Of a stretch of DNA of 8,788 nt, positions 6,472 through 8,788 are shown piece after piece; position 1 is the first letter of the stretch, and each line of letters starts with the position of its first letter. The translations under genes were made by a program, and so were the position numbers. The DNA is taken from assembly GCA_947653315.1 (NCBI GenBank), contig CANTGP010000105.1, positions 1-8,788 on the forward strand. The letters run 5' to 3'. The DNA comes from an uncultured Lachnospiraceae bacterium. GTDB taxonomy: Bacteria > Bacillota > Clostridia > Lachnospirales > Lachnospiraceae. The notes beneath the pieces are model-generated. The model was not told the DNA's origin, searched no databases, and was given only the letters and a program-made list of their open reading frames with translations.

Positions 6472-7314
6472 ATGAATCGGTTGGATAAGAAAGCGGCTTT
6501 CCTATTGGCATGTATGGCGCTGCTGCCCATGGTATTTGCCGGATGCGGGGAAGCGGGCGGTAAGTATGGGGAACTGGATAAGGATGTTACAGCGGCAGGC
6601 GTGCAGGAGGAGGAAGGGGAAAATACCGGAAACGGGGAAGCGGACGGCACACCGGGGAACGGCGGGGAGGCGCAGCCACAGACCGGTTTGGCCCATGAAA
6701 CGGCGGCGGACGGTCATATTGATTTTGAAGCGCTTCAGGAGGAAAATCCCGATATTTTTGCATGGCTGTATGTGCCGGGAACGGATATTGACAGTCCGGT
6801 GCTGCAAAGCCCTGTGTCCGACGACTATTACATAACCCATACGTCGGACGGCAAGGAGGGGGAAGCCGGCGCGCTTTATACCGAAATGCCGAACATGATG
6901 AATATGTGCGATTTTAATACCATTATCCATGGAAAGGACGAAGGGGAAGACAGCCTGTTTGCGGACCTGCATTTATTTGAAAACCCGGATTTCTTCGCGG
7001 AGCATGATAAATTTTACCTGTATCTGCAGGATAATGTGCTGACTTACGCGGTATTTGCGGCATATTATGACGAAGGCAGCGATATTTTGCGCCGGTATGA
7101 CTATACGACTTATGCGGGCTGCGAAAGCTATTTGGATGATCTTTTCGGTCTGCGGGAGATGGGGAAAAACCAAAGGGAAGGATGGGACGATTTAACGCCG
7201 TACCATTTCCTTGTGACGCTGGACGGAACCACATCAGACGACAGGCAGTATGTGGTATGCGGCGCTTTAATCGGTGATGCGGCAGGCAAAATCAACAGGG
7301 TGATTTTGGACTGA
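6472..7314 (+). CDS. Lipoprotein with class B sortase-like domain, catalytic Cys and His replaced
   Basis: A 280-residue exported protein. Residues 1-25 are a lipoprotein signal ending in VFAGC (C25). An acidic, Gly-rich linker (about 26-80) leads to a sortase-B-like domain: FAWLYVPGTDIDSPVLQS (96-113) then DDYYITHT (117-124), FNTIIHGKDE (148-157), a region of conserved aromatic strands, and HFLVTLDGTTSDDRQYVV (245-262). In class B sortases these last two read about NTVIYGHN and LTLSTC...R. Here the His position is K155 (a His sits two residues earlier, H153), and the Cys position is T253; R258 remains. Transpeptidase activity is therefore unlikely. True sortases are anchored by a transmembrane helix, so the lipid anchor is also unusual. 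ATG 6472 has GAAAGG and AGGA upstream; a longer reading from 6400 overlaps the LCP gene. The gap after the LCP stop is 37 bases. Role unknown; a structural part of polysaccharide or surface assembly is possible. Confidence 0.8.
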   Translation: MNRLDKKAAFLLACMALLPMVFAGCGEAGGKYGELDKDVTAAGVQEEEGENTGNGEADGTPGNGGEAQPQTGLAHETAADGHIDFEALQEENPDIFAWLYVPGTDIDSPVLQSPVSDDYYITHTSDGKEGEAGALYTEMPNMMNMCDFNTIIHGKDEGEDSLFADLHLFENPDFFAEHDKFYLYLQDNVLTYAVFAAYYDEGSDILRRYDYTTYAGCESYLDDLFGLREMGKNQREGWDDLTPYHFLVTLDGTTSDDRQYVVCGALIGDAAGKINRVILD

Positions 7315-7362
7315 CCCGGAAAGGAATTCGGATAAGGAACGGACAGTGTTTGAAAAAAGAGG

Positions 7363-7385
7363 TATTAACATCCTGGATGTTAATA
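7363..7385. promoter_or_regulatory. Perfect 23-nt palindrome upstream of the secreted-protein gene
   Basis: TATTAACATCC (7363-7373) is the exact inverse complement of GGATGTTAATA (7375-7385) around a single central T. As DNA it looks like an operator for a dimeric regulator. As RNA it would form a roughly 10-pair hairpin with a tiny loop. No U-run follows, so it is not a terminator. An extended -10-like TGTTAATAT (7378-7386) overlaps the right arm. It lies in the 124-base gap between the sortase-like and secreted-protein genes. Confidence 0.7.
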
Positions 7386-7421
7386 TAAACCACACTTAGG
7401 GACTAAAGCGGTAATTTTAGG

Positions 7422-7430
7422 AAAGGAGGT
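7422..7430 (+). promoter_or_regulatory. Very strong ribosome binding site
   Basis: AAAGGAGGT matches the 16S rRNA anti-Shine-Dalgarno almost completely and sits 8 nt before the ATG at 7439. It is the strongest ribosome site in the window and implies high output of the small secreted protein compared with its neighbours. Confidence 0.85.
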
Positions 7431-7438
7431 ATACGCCA

Positions 7439-7990
7439 ATGAAAAAGTTTATTGCGTTACTCGGTATTGGAGTATTGTTTACTTCCACGGCGGCTTTTGC
7501 GGCTACCAGTCCTTCCGCAGGCGCGATTTATGCGGAAGGGTTTGCGTCCGGCACGGATCAGCAGGCAGCGGCAGAGCGTGGCATGTCGGCTGGGGAATAC
7601 TATAACAATACGGTGGTTTCCACTCCGGGAGTGGAGAATGCCGTACCGGTGGGACAGGGAGGAAAAATCATCATTAACGGTGTCGCGACCAACCTGACCG
7701 CTACCTTGTCAAAAGTAAGCAAGAGTGAGACGGAAAGTGCGAAGTCACAGGCGGCAGCCCTTGAGGGAACCCTTTTGAATGTTATAGACATCAGCTTTCC
7801 CGGCGCCAATTATAAAGTGGCTACCATTAATTTCTACCTGAAAGGCTTAAATGCCAATACGAAAGTTGTCGTAAGGCAGTATGTAAACGGGGCATGGGTA
7901 GACGTGGAAGTTGTGGAAATCAGGGAAGACCATGTGGTCCTGAACCTTACCAATTCGGGCGCGGTGGCATTTGTTGCCGTATCCAAGTAA
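7439..7990 (+). CDS. Small secreted protein of unknown function in the polysaccharide operon
   Basis: A 183-residue protein I cannot assign to a named family. Residues 1-21 are a classical signal peptide (MKKF, hydrophobic core, AFA cut site), with no lipobox. The mature part has no cysteine, no transmembrane helix and no C-terminal sorting motif, so it should be released or held non-covalently. Residues about 28-75 are rich in Ala, Gly and Ser (YAEGFASGTDQQAAAERG). Residues about 76-183 alternate hydrophobic and polar residues as in a beta-sandwich (KIIINGVATNLTATL, YKVATINFYLKGL, VVVRQYVNGAWVDVEVVEI, HVVLNLTNSGAVAFVAV). The ending resembles C-terminal strands of other secreted clostridial proteins, from memory only. 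An excellent ribosome site and an upstream 23-nt palindrome suggest abundant and separately controlled production. Inferred roles: matrix protein or polysaccharide-associated surface component. Confidence 0.72.
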   Translation: MKKFIALLGIGVLFTSTAAFAATSPSAGAIYAEGFASGTDQQAAAERGMSAGEYYNNTVVSTPGVENAVPVGQGGKIIINGVATNLTATLSKVSKSETESAKSQAAALEGTLLNVIDISFPGANYKVATINFYLKGLNANTKVVVRQYVNGAWVDVEVVEIREDHVVLNLTNSGAVAFVAVSK

Positions 7991-8041
7991 TGACGGACTG
8001 ACAGGTATGTGCTTAGGTAAGATGACAGACGGAATTTTAGT

Positions 8042-8788
8042 ATGAGATTGGATTTATGTAAAAACCGGGTGTGGGGTAAGGGTACTGCCGCAGTCCTGCG
8101 GCGGCACCCGTTAAAAAAGATGGGAATGCAGAAAAGAAGAGAAAATGGCAGTCTGGGCTACCGGGAAATTTACCGGAAGAAGCCGGCAGGGTATAAAATA
8201 ATGAAACGGTGGTTTGATATCGTGGTTTCCTTTACGGCGTTGCTTCTGTTAGCGCCTGTTTTCGCCGTTACGGCGCTGGCGGTGTTCCTGACGGACGGGG
8301 GACCGGTATTTTTCGCCCAGTACCGTGCCGGAAAGGACATGAAGCCTTTTAAGATGTACAAATTCCGCAGCATGTGCAGAAACGCGGAGGAGCTGTTCCA
8401 GCAGATGCAGGAGCAGAACGAGCAGTCCGGCCATGCGTTTAAGATCAAAAACGATCCGCGGATTACGAAGGTGGGACGGTTTATCCGCAAGTACAGCATC
8501 GATGAACTTCCGCAGCTTCTTAACGTGTTAAAGGGTGATATGAGCATCGTGGGTCCCAGGCCAATCCTGACATTCCAAATGGAGGAATGCGATGCTTATC
8601 AAAAGCAGCGGCTTCTTGTACAGCCGGGGCTGACCTGTTACTGGCAGATCAGCGGCAGGGCGAACGTGGAGTGGGACGAATGGGTGGAAATGGACCTTAA
8701 GTATATTGAGGATATGGGGCTTTGGACGGATTTGCGGCTGATTGTCAAGACGGTGCCGGCGGTGTTCCGGGGGGATGGGGCGTATTGA
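8042..8788 (+). CDS. Undecaprenyl-phosphate sugar-phosphate transferase (monotopic phosphoglycosyl transferase)
   Basis: Starts polysaccharide repeat-unit synthesis by moving a sugar-1-phosphate from a UDP-sugar to undecaprenyl phosphate at the inner membrane face. Counting from 8042, residues 57-90 form the membrane re-entrant helix (WFDIVVSFTALLLLAPVF). KFRSM (107-111), the Asp-Glu catalytic pair in SIDELPQ (D154-E155), GDMSIVGPRP (165-174) and QPGLTCYWQISGR (194-206) are the family core. The protein ends in GDGAY with its stop at the window edge, and is complete. It is the short PglC-like form without the four-helix N-terminal domain. The start is uncertain: 8042 has only a weak GGA, and the first 26 codons contain a strong hairpin. 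ATG 8120 or 8126 would give about 220 residues, and ATG 8201 begins right at the membrane helix. The sugar cannot be read from sequence. Confidence 0.93.
   Translation: MRLDLCKNRVWGKGTAAVLRRHPLKKMGMQKRRENGSLGYREIYRKKPAGYKIMKRWFDIVVSFTALLLLAPVFAVTALAVFLTDGGPVFFAQYRAGKDMKPFKMYKFRSMCRNAEELFQQMQEQNEQSGHAFKIKNDPRITKVGRFIRKYSIDELPQLLNVLKGDMSIVGPRPILTFQMEECDAYQKQRLLVQPGLTCYWQISGRANVEWDEWVEMDLKYIEDMGLWTDLRLIVKTVPAVFRGDGAY
8080..8109 (+). other. Strong GC-rich hairpin at the 5' end of the sugar transferase gene
   Basis: GGGTACTGCCGCAG (8080-8093) pairs with CTGCGGCGGCACCC (8096-8109) with one A-C mismatch and one G-U pair; a realistic fold has 11 pairs and a six-base loop. No U-run follows on this strand. 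CGGGTG (8066-8071) could instead pair with CACCCG (8105-8110), a mutually exclusive fold. If the gene really starts at 8120 or 8126, this is a leader structure next to the start codon. Confidence 0.6.

Noticed and set aside
5883..6650. Minus-strand open frame (255 codons) opposite the LCP and sortase-like genes
   Set aside because: It spans the junction of two supported + strand genes; the His/Phe/Pro-rich product is typical of antisense shadow translation.
7255..7264. Cys263 (VVCGAL) as the sortase nucleophile
   Set aside because: It falls in the strand after the conserved Arg, where active sortases carry a hydrophobic residue; the nucleophile must precede the Arg.
7363..7385. Redox regulator Rex operator
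   Set aside because: The half-sites TTAACA and TGTTAA are present but in the opposite orientation to the TTGTTAA-N4-TTAACAA arrangement, and the spacing differs.
1..8788. CRISPR arrays, tRNA/rRNA genes, insertion sequences, phage attachment sites
   Set aside because: No regularly spaced repeats, cloverleaf sequences, transposase-like products or flanking target duplications were seen on either strand.

Overview
The window looks like chromosomal DNA from an anaerobic, low-to-moderate-GC Firmicute, most like a Lachnospiraceae (Clostridium cluster XIVa) gut bacterium. The reasons are strong AGGAGG-type ribosome sites, an oxygen-sensitive class III ribonucleotide reductase of the Firmicute type, a type-2 PyrF, and a Gram-positive Wzh/Wzd/Wze capsule regulatory cassette. 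This placement rests on protein recognition only. Every convincing gene lies on the + strand, and no gene-free stretch exceeds about 130 bases.

Left part (1-2535), housekeeping. The window opens inside nrdD. Only the C-terminal third is present: the end of the catalytic barrel, the zinc site, the glycyl radical loop and a fused glutaredoxin-like domain. The reading frame is broken just upstream, within the first 43 bases. Next is a small Nudix-fold protein whose Nudix box has lost most of its catalytic glutamates. It ends in a hairpin that looks like an intrinsic terminator. pyrF (orotidine-5'-phosphate decarboxylase) follows.

Right part (2564-8788), the start of an extracellular or capsular polysaccharide operon. 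A near-consensus sigma-A promoter (TAGACA, 17 bp, TATAAT) precedes eight co-directional genes. They encode a PHP-type tyrosine phosphatase (Wzh/CpsB), a Wzz-like membrane adaptor (CpsC), a BY-kinase with a tyrosine-rich tail (CpsD), a small membrane-anchored protein with one Ig-like domain, and an LCP-family glycopolymer ligase. These are followed by a lipoprotein with a class B sortase fold that lacks the catalytic Cys and His, a small secreted protein behind a perfect 23-nt palindrome and a very strong ribosome site, and an initiating sugar-phosphate transferase. The last gene ends exactly at the window edge.

How they fit together: the transferase would load the first sugar on undecaprenyl phosphate, the CpsB/C/D phosphorelay would tune polymer synthesis and length, and the LCP protein would attach the finished polymer to the wall. 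Glycosyltransferases, flippase and polymerase are not in the window and would be expected downstream. The unexplained part is the trio between the kinase and the transferase: Ig-like anchor, apparently inactive sortase lipoprotein, and secreted protein. It is the best candidate here for something not yet described.
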